Assembly (NCBI GenBank): GCA_934376945.1
Contig: CAKRPI010000015.1
Coordinates: 1-29,886, forward strand
Source: an uncultured Lachnospiraceae bacterium
GTDB taxonomy: Bacteria > Bacillota > Clostridia > Lachnospirales > Lachnospiraceae
Direction of reading: 5' to 3'
Length of the DNA: 29,886 nt
The notes beneath the pieces were generated by a model. That model ran no database searches. It saw only the letters and a list, made by a program, of their open reading frames with translations, and was not told the origin of the DNA. Position numbers and translations under genes: made by a program. Each line of letters starts with the position of its first letter. Within the stretch, counting starts at the first letter, position 1. Of this stretch, positions 1-8,200 are shown in pieces.

Positions 1-32
1 GGCGGAGTATAAAGAAACGATAGAGGTGTCCT

Positions 33-1325
33 ATGGAACAGTATATTATCAGAGGCGGCAATCCGCTGGCAGGCGAAATTGAGATCAGCGGTGCGAAAAA
101 TGCGGCGCTTGGCATTCTGGCGGCTGCAATAATGACGGATGATACGGTACTGATTGAGAATCTGCCGGACGTTCGAGATATCAACGTACTCCTCGAGGCG
201 ATGGAAAGCATCGGCGTCAGAGTTGAGCGGATTACAAGACATGCGGTTATGATGAACAGCGAAAATATCGGTGAAGTAAGTGTGGATTACGATTATATCA
301 AGCGCATCCGCGCATCCTACTATCTCATCGGTGCGCTGCTTGGCAAATATAAAAAAGCGGAGGTACCGCTTCCGGGCGGATGCAATATCGGCAGTCGTCC
401 GATCGACCTCCATATCAAGGGCTTCCGTGCACTCGGAGCCAAAGTAGATATCCGAAACGGATTTATTGTGGCACAGGCAGATCATCTGCGTGGCAGCCAT
501 ATTTTTCTTGATACCGTTTCTGTGGGTGCAACGATCAATATCATGATGGCGGCATCAATGGCAGAAGGGTATACAATTATTGAGAACTGTGCGCGTGAGC
601 CGCATGTAGTGGATGTTGCAAACTTCTTAAACAGCATGGGCGCAAACATCAAAGGTGCAGGTACGGATGTGATCCGTATCCGTGGCGTACAGAAGCTGCA
701 CCGTACGGAGTACTCTGTCATACCGGATCAGATTGAAGCCGGTACATTTATGTTTGCCGCAGCGGCAACAAAGGGAGATATTACCGTAAAAAATGTTATT
801 CCGAAGCATCTTGAGGCGACGACGGCAAAACTGCTGGAAATCGGCTGTGAGGTGGAGGAATTTGACAATGCAGTTCGGGTTGTGGCATCGAGACGTTTGT
901 GTAGTACAAATGTAAAGACGCTGCCGTATCCGGGATATCCGACGGATATGCAGCCGCAGATCGGTGTGGCACTTGCACTTGCAAAGGGAACCAGCATTGT
1001 AACAGAGAGTATTTTTGAAAATCGCTTTAAATATATGGATGAGCTGACCCGTATGGGTGCTGTGGTACGTGTGGAAGGAAATACCGCAATTATCACAGGT
1101 GTGGAAAAGCTTTCCGGCGCAAGAGTGAGCGCTCCGGACCTCAGAGCAGGCGCGGCGCTTGTCATTGCGGGACTCGCGGCAGACGGCATCACTACAATCG
1201 ATGACATCGTGTATATTCAGCGGGGATATGAATTATTCGATGAAAAGCTGCGCAGTCTTGGCGCTGAAATTGAAATGGTACACAGTGAAAAAGAAGCTCA
1301 GAAGTTCCGGCTTCGCTGTGGCTGA
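33..1325 (+). CDS. murA: UDP-N-acetylglucosamine 1-carboxyvinyltransferase
   Basis: Cytoplasmic enzyme of the first committed step of peptidoglycan synthesis; it transfers enolpyruvate from phosphoenolpyruvate to UDP-GlcNAc. The 430-aa length and the start (GGNPLAGEIEISGAKNAAL, with the Lys-Asn of the active site) are typical of the family. The PEP-binding Cys is visible in PGGCNIGSRPIDLH, at about residue 117, so the enzyme should be fosfomycin-sensitive in principle. The later motifs YPGYPTDMQPQ and FENRFKYMDEL also fit EPSP-synthase-fold MurA. Start ATG is preceded by GAGGTG. The gene may be cotranscribed with something upstream of the window. Clostridia often carry two murA paralogues (murAA/murAB), and I cannot tell which this is. 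Confidence 0.97.
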   Translation: MEQYIIRGGNPLAGEIEISGAKNAALGILAAAIMTDDTVLIENLPDVRDINVLLEAMESIGVRVERITRHAVMMNSENIGEVSVDYDYIKRIRASYYLIGALLGKYKKAEVPLPGGCNIGSRPIDLHIKGFRALGAKVDIRNGFIVAQADHLRGSHIFLDTVSVGATINIMMAASMAEGYTIIENCAREPHVVDVANFLNSMGANIKGAGTDVIRIRGVQKLHRTEYSVIPDQIEAGTFMFAAAATKGDITVKNVIPKHLEATTAKLLEIGCEVEEFDNAVRVVASRRLCSTNVKTLPYPGYPTDMQPQIGVALALAKGTSIVTESIFENRFKYMDELTRMGAVVRVEGNTAIITGVEKLSGARVSAPDLRAGAALVIAGLAADGITTIDDIVYIQRGYELFDEKLRSLGAEIEMVHSEKEAQKFRLRCG

Positions 1326-1337
1326 GCTGAGATCTGA

Positions 1338-1366
1338 TTGAAAACAGATATAATTACAGACATAAT
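1338..1366 (+). promoter_or_regulatory. Putative sigma-A promoter for the aconitase-like gene
   Basis: TTGAAA (1338-1343), 17-nt spacer, CATAAT (1361-1366): five of six consensus bases in each box. It would start transcription near 1373, about 70 nt before the hydratase start codon. The spacer region contains a short direct repeat, ATAATTACAGA. Confidence 0.45.
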
Positions 1367-1384
1367 TACAGATAAAGATACTGG

Positions 1385-1408
1385 CAGGGCTGCTTTTTAG
1401 CAGCCTTG
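1385..1408 (+). terminator. Hairpin after murA (weak terminator or leader stem)
   Basis: CAGGGCTGCT and AGCAGCCTTG form a 10-bp stem (one G·U) with a TTTT loop. It is followed by TATTGTAT rather than a clean T run. It may end murA transcripts partially, or lie in the leader of the next gene if the promoter at 1338 is used. Confidence 0.45.
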
Positions 1409-1444
1409 TATTGTATAAAAGCAATGAATAAGAGGAGGACTATT

Positions 1445-3745
1445 ATGATCAGACTGTACGAGACAGGGGCATATCTGTTAAATGGCACAGAGCTTATCGA
1501 GGACAATGCGGAAGCATCCGCAAGACTGCATCAGAAACTCGGCGATCAGGTGCCGTCGAAAGAAGAGGCGGCAAAAAATACGATTGCATACTCGATTCTC
1601 CGCGACCACAATACTTCCGGAAACATGGAAAAGCTGAAGGTCAAATTTGATAAGCTGACATCACATGATATTACATTCGTCGGGATTATTCAGACTGCGC
1701 GTGCGTCAGGGCTGGAGAAGTTTCCGGTTCCGTATGTGCTGACTAACTGCCATAATTCCCTTTGTGCAGTCGGCGGTACGATCAATGAAGATGACCATAT
1801 GTTTGGACTTTCCTGCGCGAAAAAGTATGGTGGTGTCTATGTTCCGCCTCATCAGGCAGTTATTCACCAGTTTGCAAGAGAAATGCTTGCAGGCGGTGGA
1901 AAGATGATTCTTGGCTCTGATTCGCATACCCGGTATGGTGCGCTTGGTACCATGGCGATGGGAGAGGGCGGACCGGAGCTGGTTAAGCAGCTTCTTGGCC
2001 AGACATATGATATCAATATGCCGGGGGTTGTTGCAATTTACCTGACCGGAAAACCGGTGAAGGGTGTCGGCCCGCAGGATATTGCACTGGCGATTATCGG
2101 CGCGGTATTTGCAAATGGCTATGTCAACAATAAGGTCATGGAGTTTGTCGGACCGGGTGTTGAAAATTTAAGTGCAGATTTCCGTATTGGTGTGGATGTC
2201 ATGACGACAGAGACGACCTGCCTGTCCTCCATCTGGAAAACAGATGATACGATTAAAGAATTCTATGAAATCCATGGAAGAAGTGAAGACTACCGTGAGC
2301 TTAATCCGGGGGCTGTTGCGTATTATGACGGTGTAGTCACGGTAGATTTGAGTGAGATTCGTCCGATGATCGCAATGCCGTTCCATCCAAGCAATACGTA
2401 TACAATTGAAGAACTGAATGCAAATCTGATGGATATTCTGGATGATGTGGAAAAGCGTGCGAAGGTAAGTCTGGACGGAGCAGTGGATTTTACACTGAAA
2501 AATAAAGTCCGCAACGGAAGGCTGTATGTGGATCAGGGAATTATTGCAGGCTGTGCAGGCGGTGGATACGAAAACATCTGCGATGCTGCAGATATTCTGC
2601 GCGGTAATTATATTGGAAGTGATGAATTTACGTTAAGCATTTATCCAGCAAGTACGCCGATCTACATGCAGCTTGCGAAAAACGGAAGAATGGCAGATCT
2701 GATTGAAAGCGGAGCTATCGTTAAGACAGCATTCTGCGGTCCGTGCTTTGGCGCAGGGGATACACCGGCAAATAACGCATTCAGCATTCGCCATTCAACG
2801 AGAAATTTCCCGAACCGAGAAGGTTCCAAGCTTCAGAGCGGTCAGATCGCATCGGTAGCGCTGATGGATGCCCGTTCCATTGCGGCGACAGCAGCGAATA
2901 AGGGATATCTGACAGCGGCAACAGATATTGATGTTGATTTTACAAAGCCAAAATACTTCTTTGACAGCGCGATTTATGCAAATCGTGTTTTCGACAGCAA
3001 GGGAGTGGCAGACCCGGATGTGGAGATCAAGTTTGGCCCGAATATCAAGGACTGGCCGGCAATGTGTGCGCTGACGGACAATCTGGTGCTGAAGGTTGTT
3101 TCCGAAATTCATGATCCGGTTACAACAACAGATGAACTGATTCCATCCGGAGAGACTTCCTCCTACCGGTCCAATCCGCTTGGTCTGGCAGAGTTTACGC
3201 TTTCCAGAAAGGATCCGGCGTACGTAGGAAGAGCAAAGGAAGTGCAGGCAGCGGAAAAGGCAAGGGAAGAAGGCCACAGCATGGAAGAAGCGCTGACAGA
3301 GCTTGGACCGGTGCTTGAAGCAGTGAAGGCGTCTGAGGCAGGTGCAGGTGTAAATGCAGAAAATACCGGTATCGGCAGCACAATTTTTGCAGTAAAGCCG
3401 GGAGACGGTTCTGCGCGTGAGCAGGCAGCATCTTGTCAGAAGGTACTTGGCGGCTGGGCGAATATTGCAAACAGCTATGCTACAAAGCGTTACCGTTCTA
3501 ACCTGATCAACTGGGGTATGCTTCCATTCCTGATCGAGGAGGGAGAACTTCCGTTTACAAACGGAGATTATCTGTTCATTCCGGATATCCGCGTGCAGGT
3601 AGAGAACTGTGCATCTGAGATTCCAGCATATGTGGTAAAGAACGGAGAGCTTATGCCATTTACACTGAAGCTTGGCGAAATGACATCTGAGGAGAGAAAG
3701 ATTATCCTGGATGGATGTCTGATCAATTACAACCGGGTAAAATAA
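1445..3745 (+). CDS. Aconitase-superfamily hydratase (aconitate hydratase / YbhJ-like)
   Basis: Predicted [4Fe-4S] dehydratase of 766 aa that would interconvert citrate/isocitrate or a related 2-hydroxy tricarboxylate in the cytoplasm. Visible hallmarks: [20 protein letters not shown] (the SDSHT substrate loop); [18 protein letters not shown], which carries the first cluster Cys; and CGPCFGAGD with the CxxC pair of cluster ligands. [14 protein letters not shown] matches the NRNF segment. The C-terminal domain ends with [20 protein letters not shown]. The start at 1445 is chosen because AAGAGGAGG precedes it by a good distance; an in-frame ATG at 1406 lacks a ribosome site. The length suggests a single-chain aconitase like AcnA or YbhJ rather than a split LeuC/LeuD enzyme. 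Exact substrate is not proven: YbhJ-type proteins lack a confirmed reaction. Confidence 0.88.
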   Translation: MIRLYETGAYLLNGTELIEDNAEASARLHQKLGDQVPSKEEAAKNTIAYSILRDHNTSGNMEKLKVKFDKLTSHDITFVGIIQTARASGLEKFPVPYVLTNCHNSLCAVGGTINEDDHMFGLSCAKKYGGVYVPPHQAVIHQFAREMLAGGGKMILGSDSHTRYGALGTMAMGEGGPELVKQLLGQTYDINMPGVVAIYLTGKPVKGVGPQDIALAIIGAVFANGYVNNKVMEFVGPGVENLSADFRIGVDVMTTETTCLSSIWKTDDTIKEFYEIHGRSEDYRELNPGAVAYYDGVVTVDLSEIRPMIAMPFHPSNTYTIEELNANLMDILDDVEKRAKVSLDGAVDFTLKNKVRNGRLYVDQGIIAGCAGGGYENICDAADILRGNYIGSDEFTLSIYPASTPIYMQLAKNGRMADLIESGAIVKTAFCGPCFGAGDTPANNAFSIRHSTRNFPNREGSKLQSGQIASVALMDARSIAATAANKGYLTAATDIDVDFTKPKYFFDSAIYANRVFDSKGVADPDVEIKFGPNIKDWPAMCALTDNLVLKVVSEIHDPVTTTDELIPSGETSSYRSNPLGLAEFTLSRKDPAYVGRAKEVQAAEKAREEGHSMEEALTELGPVLEAVKASEAGAGVNAENTGIGSTIFAVKPGDGSAREQAASCQKVLGGWANIANSYATKRYRSNLINWGMLPFLIEEGELPFTNGDYLFIPDIRVQVENCASEIPAYVVKNGELMPFTLKLGEMTSEERKIILDGCLINYNRVK

Positions 3746-3835
3746 GGAATAAGGATTGTATAAGGAGTCGTGAAGGAACTCGCTCTATACGATTACAACA
3801 CGGGTAAAATAAGGAATGAGGATTGTATGAGGAGT
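3726..3835 (+). repeat. Imperfect direct repeat of the hydratase 3' end
   Basis: A 43-nt block (3726-3768) covering the last codons, the stop and the following trailer recurs at 3792-3835 as a 44-nt copy. It starts ATTACAAC and ends with ATAAGGAGT or ATGAGGAGT. The copies differ by one inserted A and two A-to-G changes. The second copy runs directly into the terminator at 3831, so a 66-bp unit appears to have been duplicated between the gene and its terminator. Confidence 0.8.
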
Positions 3836-3874
3836 GACCGGCATCGTGAGACACCGGCCGCTCCTTATTTTTTT
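3831..3874 (+). terminator. Intrinsic terminator of the hydratase gene
   Basis: GGAGTGACCGG pairs with CCGGCCGCTCC (11 positions, one G·U and one A·C mismatch). The arms are separated by a short loop and followed by TTATTTTTTT. This fits a Rho-independent terminator ending the murA/hydratase transcript. Confidence 0.85.
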
Positions 3875-3892
3875 GACTATTCGCCTGACCGG

Positions 3893-3969
3893 ACGTATGC
3901 GCCGCAGATGTCTCGGAATTTTGGGCACAACGGAGCCCCGGAAGAGATGCAGAACCTGTCGGATTTTAC
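3893..3969 (+). repeat. Decayed partial copy of the hairpin repeat (copy C)
   Basis: Positions 3893-3931 align without gaps to 29830-29868 of the hairpin repeat, with 29 of 39 identical bases, including the shared GGGCACAAC. Further on, ATGCAG...GGATTTTAC (3947-3969) resembles the right terminal arm of copy A. The left half is not recognisable, and the apical stem contains one mismatch. This looks like an eroded right half, but a chance match is not excluded. Confidence 0.4.
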
Positions 3970-3977
3970 GGAAAAAT

Positions 3978-4086
3978 AGATATATTATAAAAAGTCTGAT
4001 AAAATATAAAAAAACACACAATTAGCAGGCATAAATGAAAGCAAAGAAAAAATATAAAAAAACTTAAATAAAATATAAGAATAGTA
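3978..4086. other. AT-rich tract upstream of the ncRNA promoter
   Basis: About 110 bp of almost pure A/T, with AAAATATAAAAAAAC occurring twice and a third AAAATATAAG. No gene is visible. A-tracts directly upstream of a -35 box act as UP elements that raise promoter strength, so this tract probably boosts the promoter at 4087. Confidence 0.5.
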
Positions 4087-4115
4087 TTGACAAAATGTAA
4101 GACTTCTGCTATGAT
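4087..4115 (+). promoter_or_regulatory. Near-consensus sigma-A promoter of the large ncRNA
   Basis: TTGACA (4087-4092, perfect), 17-nt spacer, TATGAT (4110-4115, five of six). The predicted start is about 4121-4122, exactly where a 5'-terminal hairpin begins (AACAAC / GTTGTT). With the AT tract upstream it is the strongest-looking promoter in the window, yet no normal gene follows. Confidence 0.8.
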
Positions 4116-4192
4116 ACAAACAACAACAAAAAGTTGTTTCTATAGATCACTACTATAGACGGTAACAACAAAAGGACAGGAGGTCGATTCCA

Positions 4193-4270
4193 GTGGATAC
4201 AGTCTCACACCAGCATTTGACATGTGGCGAAGTAAATGTTTCCTGTAAAGAAGACCTCTGTCAGAAATGA
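4193..4270 (+). CDS. Possible 25-aa cysteine-containing peptide inside the ncRNA
   Basis: GTG at 4193 lies 9 nt after a perfect AGGAGG (4178-4183), and the frame runs 25 codons to TGA at 4268. The peptide begins MDTVSHQHLT and has Cys at 11, 18 and 23. The ribosome site is buried in the helix 4175-4185/4253-4262, whose 3' strand is part of the ORF itself, so translation would be self-limiting. It could be a small regulatory or leader peptide, or the AGGAGG could simply be part of the RNA fold. I do not recognise the peptide. Confidence 0.25.
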   Translation: MDTVSHQHLTCGEVNVSCKEDLCQK

Positions 4271-4955
4271 TTCATAATAATCGTAAGAAAACGGTATTGG
4301 AGAGAGGACGAATCATCTGGCAGAGCACATTTACTTAAAAGCTTGCCTGATTGCTCCGGTAAATGATCCTTGGTGACTATTTCTCAATCTTAAATTACCG
4401 AATCAGACAGTTATTCGGTTATGAAACGGAAAGGATTTGTTTCACTTAACACTTAATAAGTACAGAAAGTCAGAAGACCGGAACCAAAAGAGGTCGTCAA
4501 AAGCGATAGTTCCGCAATGGTTTTTCAGACAGACATCGCCCTGGTAACGGAAAACACTCATGAGAATTCATAAAAAAGAATTTATAAAAAGGGCGTACAG
4601 AAGACAGGATCGCAGAAAAAGATAAAAAGATGTACAATCGGTAAGAAAGATGTATGATTGACAAAATCAGAAATACGATCCGGTAAGACGAAACAGATGT
4701 GAGAGATATAGAGGACACAGGAAAGCAGTCAGTGAAGATGCGGAACAGAGAACAGAAGACGTTTAAGAAAATACTAAAAAGGTTCCGAAAAAGAATTCCA
4801 CATGGTTTATAAAAGAAAAGTACGTGTAAAGAAACGATTTTATCTCTTTATAAACGAACAGGCAGGAAAATATCCTCTCCAATGTAAATCGATAAGAATA
4901 AACAAATCAGACGAATGAGAAAAGTGAAATAATAAAACTGAATAAAGTAAAAGAA

Positions 4956-4987
4956 CGGAGATGCGCAAAGCGTATCTCCGCTTTTTG
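4956..4987 (+). terminator. Intrinsic terminator of the large ncRNA
   Basis: CGGAGATGCGC (4956-4966) pairs along its full length with GCGTATCTCCG (4970-4980), with one G·U, across an AAA loop, followed by CTTTTTG. It is a textbook Rho-independent terminator, though no protein gene precedes it within 1.1 kb. Confidence 0.92.
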
Positions 4988-5048
4988 TGGGCAAAAAAGT
5001 GAAGCAGTAAATTTTCCAGAAAAATCCGCATTTTTCTGACAGGATGTT

Positions 5049-5077
5049 TTGACAAGGAAATATAGGTATGGTACACT
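5049..5077 (+). promoter_or_regulatory. Sigma-A promoter for the TPR-AAA gene
   Basis: TTGACA (5049-5054, perfect), 17-nt spacer, TACACT (5072-5077). The start would be near 5084, giving a leader of about 130 nt before the TTG start of the next gene. Confidence 0.7.
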
Positions 5078-5083
5078 GGAAGT

Positions 5084-5214
5084 TGGTTATTTCAGTGTGT
5101 TTTCAAGTCAAACAGATCGAAAAAAAACGATGAGACAGAGAACTGAAATAGAAAGATAAAAGACACAGAGGGGCGGCTGGAAAATGTCCGCTTGATTGAT
5201 ACGGGGTGGGAAAA
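5084..5214 (+). promoter_or_regulatory. Structured 5' leader of the TPR-AAA mRNA
   Basis: TATTTCAGT (5088-5096) is perfectly complementary to ACTGAAATA (5142-5150), closing a 45-nt loop that itself holds a small ATCG/CGAT hairpin. No known riboswitch core was recognised and no T run follows, so any control would more likely act on translation or stability. Confidence 0.4.
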
Positions 5215-8200
5215 TTGGATAAATATGAATACAACCTCAAACTGGAGGAAATAGATAAACTTGTTGACCAGGGATCTTATGAAGAGGCTGCTGATGTAGC
5301 AGATGCGGTTGACTGGCGCAGGGTAAGAAACGTACGGACACTTTGTCTGATCAGTGAAATATATGAGGCGGCAGGCCGTCTTGAGGATAGTAAGCGCATT
5401 TTGGAACGGGCATATAAGAAGTCTCCGGTGGGTAAAAATGTTCTGTACCGACTGGTAGAGGTGACGACAGCGCTGAAGCAGTATGATGAAGCAATGGAAT
5501 ATTATTCAGATTATGTCCAGGTGGCGCCGCATGATGACAACCGATATATTCTGAAATATAAGATTTACCGTGGAAGAGGAAGCTCGGTTGAGGATCAGAT
5601 TGAGATTCTGGAAGAATATCTCGGACAGGAATATACAGAGCGATGGGCGTATGAATTGGCACAGCTGTATCGGAAAGCAGGTCAGATGCAGAAATGTCTG
5701 GCAGCGTGCGATGATCTGGTTCTGTGGTTCCATACCGGAAAATATGTTCAGAAGGCATTGGAGCTGAAAAAGAAATATGCAGCACTGACACCGAAGCAGC
5801 AGCAGATTTACGAAGAATGCCTGCAGGAGGAAGCGCGGGAAAAACAGCTTGAGAGCAAGGACGAGCCGGAAGCAGAAGACAATGTTGTGGTAAATGTGGA
5901 CAATATTGCCGGTGATGTGATGGCGGAAAAGATCATGGCTGAGACAGAAAAAGAGATCGCGGAGCAGGTAACAGCAAGAAAGGCAGAACTGGAAGAGCAT
6001 CAGAAAAATCAGCCGGAAGAACCGGAGGCGTCTGCAACGAGGAGAGTGGATACCGATGATATCCGCAAAGCCTCTGCAGCTGCAGCAAACGATGCGCAGG
6101 CAGAAAATACACGTTTGGAGAGCGAAAAGGAATCAGGAGCAGCAGCTGATGACAAAGAGACGGGTACGGAGGCAGTCGCAGATGTACAGTCACAGCCTGT
6201 ATCTGACATGCCGGATTTCCTGGCCGGAATAAAGGCCGGTGTGAATGCAGCAGTGCAGGTGGCAGGCGGAGCATTAAAAGCGATGGAAGGCGAAATACAG
6301 GCAGAACAAAAGAAAGAGGAGCAAAAGAAAGAAGAGCAAAAGAAAGCAGAGGCGGTGCAGGAGATGACAAAGGCACCGGCCAAAGAGACTGTATCTGAAA
6401 CGGTACGCCAGTCTGTTCCGGAGCCGCCGATCTTTGATAAGGAAAAATTCCAGCGGGATATTGCGAGGGATATGCAGAAGATCGTATCAAGCGTGGCAAG
6501 AAAGACTGAAATTCCGGATGAGGATCTTCCGGCATCGGTAGAAAACAGAATTCAGATGACACAGAAAGTGGAAGCACCGAAGGTGCAGACACAGACCGCC
6601 GGAAAGCTTTCAATTGATGATATTCTTTTATCCATGGGCGATAAGGGAAAAGAGATTGCACAGAAGGCAGAACTGGCAAAGCAGGAAAAAGAAGAGCAGA
6701 TGCGTCAGGAGCTCGTAAAGAAGGCACAGCAGCTTCGCGAGGAGCAGCGCATTAGAGATGAGGAACTGGCGGAGGATGCTCGCCGGGAAGAAGCAAGGCG
6801 AAAGGAACTGCAGCGTCAGGAGGAAGAGAAGCGCCAGGAGCAGAAGCGTTTGGAGGAGGAAGAGGAACGCCGGCGTGAAGAAGAGGAACGGCGTGCTTCG
6901 ATGCCGAAGACGACGATGGCAGATGTGGCTCAGGAAGAACTGACAGATGCACAAAGAGAGGCGCTGCAGTATACAAGCAATCCGGAAAAGCTGCTGCGCA
7001 ATCGCAGAGCACTTCCAACGTATGAGGAAGAAACAGAGACGGCAGGGGAAACCAGACGGATGCCGGATCGGGAAGAGCTTATGGAAGCTGCGCGCCAGGA
7101 ACTGATGGAAGAAGAAAAAATCCGTCTTCCGAAAGAACAGGCAGAGAAAAAGCTTCCGGGTGCAAAAGAGGATGGAGAGCAGGAGCTTGCTGTTACGGTG
7201 GAGCCGATCCGTCAGGAGACACCGAAACGTGTTCCTGGGCGTAAGGTACTCTTTGAAGAAGCGAAAGATGAGAATCAGGCGGGTGCAGAAGAAGTGAAGG
7301 CACAGCAGGAAGCTGCGTGCGCCGCAGAAACAGAGGATGACGCTTCAGGCGATCTGTACGGTGAAGATACCGGGTATGAGGATCTTGATCTGGAAGATAT
7401 GGAATACGAGACCGACGCATACGAGGCGGAAGAAAGAGGAGAATATCCGGAAGATATCGGTGAGGCAGAAGCTTATGATAAGGCCGGCGAGGAAGCACCT
7501 GCATATGACGACGGTGTTTGCGAAGAAGAGGATTACGGTGACACGAATGAGGAGTATCTGACGATTCCGGAACATCTGCGCAGTCTGTTTGTCGGATTTA
7601 CACAGATCCCGGAGCTGGAGGATCAGATTGCGAATGCAATTATCCAGGCAGAGGCCAAGGGAACAGACCGGACGTCAAAGACGGGAAATATTCTTATTTT
7701 TGGAGCACACGGTTCAGGAAAAACCACTCTTGCAATGAATCTTGCGAAGGCAATCGCACAGGACCGCGGCAGCCAGGTAGTGAAAATGGCGAAGATTTAT
7801 GCGGCGGATCTGAACAAAAAGGATATCGCTGCAACTGTTGCAAAAATTGCCGGAGGTACGCTGATTATTGAAGAAGCAGGTGATCTGGACGATAATACGA
7901 TTGATCAGCTGACTACAGCCATGGAATTCCGGACGGATGGATTGATCGTGATTCTGGAGGATGAGCAGAAGTATGTACATGAGCTGCTGATGAGCCATCC
8001 GAGATTTACAATGAAATATACGGCTCAGATTTATATTCCACAGTACACAGTTCAGGAACTGATCTATTTTGGCCAGATTTATGCAAATGCGCAGGATTAT
8101 GTGATTGGAGAAGATGGCCAGGATGCACTTGCCGAAAAGATTTCAGAGGCAGCTGAAAACGGCATGGAGGTGACAATCAAGGATGTCATTGAAATGGTCG

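Larger units (their letters stand above)
4122..4987 (+). ncRNA. Putative ~865-nt structured noncoding RNA, family unknown
   Basis: The stretch is bounded by a strong promoter and a strong terminator, and no reading frame of 60 codons or more runs on the + strand. Perfect or near-perfect helices seen by eye: 4122-4127/4133-4138; 4139-4145/4153-4159; 4175-4185/4253-4262 (one bulge); 4267-4273/4310-4316; 4328-4334/4359-4365; 4397-4403/4413-4419; 4422-4427/4439-4444. The 3' half has nested long-range helices: 4479-4485/4781-4787 encloses 4509-4516/4739-4746, which encloses 4537-4542/4590-4595 and 4607-4612/4676-4681. Linkers are A-rich, as in large ornate RNAs. I found no RNase P, tmRNA, 6S, SRP or T-box signature. 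It might be a divergent ROOL/GOLLD/OLE-like RNA or a new family. The alternative is a decayed region with chance pairings, made less likely by the intact promoter, terminator and nesting. Confidence 0.7.

Noticed and set aside
3770..3979. 69-codon frame after the hydratase
   Set aside because: It starts in the duplicated trailer and reads through the terminator stem and the decayed repeat; no ribosome site and no recognisable protein.
4122..4987. RNase P RNA, tmRNA, 6S, T-box or group II intron as identity of the large RNA
   Set aside because: None of the signatures I can recall (GAGGAAAGTCC of RNase P, the tRNA-like CCA end, the T-box GGTGGNACC, intron domain V) could be found.
4497..5076. 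Minus-strand frames of 73 and 78 codons (4497-4718, 4840-5076)
   Set aside because: They are complements of A-rich RNA (hence Phe/Leu/Ser-rich), lack ribosome sites, and one crosses the ncRNA terminator and the next promoter.
5933..6727. 264-codon minus-strand frame inside the TPR-AAA gene
   Set aside because: Proline/leucine-rich complement of a Glu/Lys/Ala-rich coding region; a shadow.
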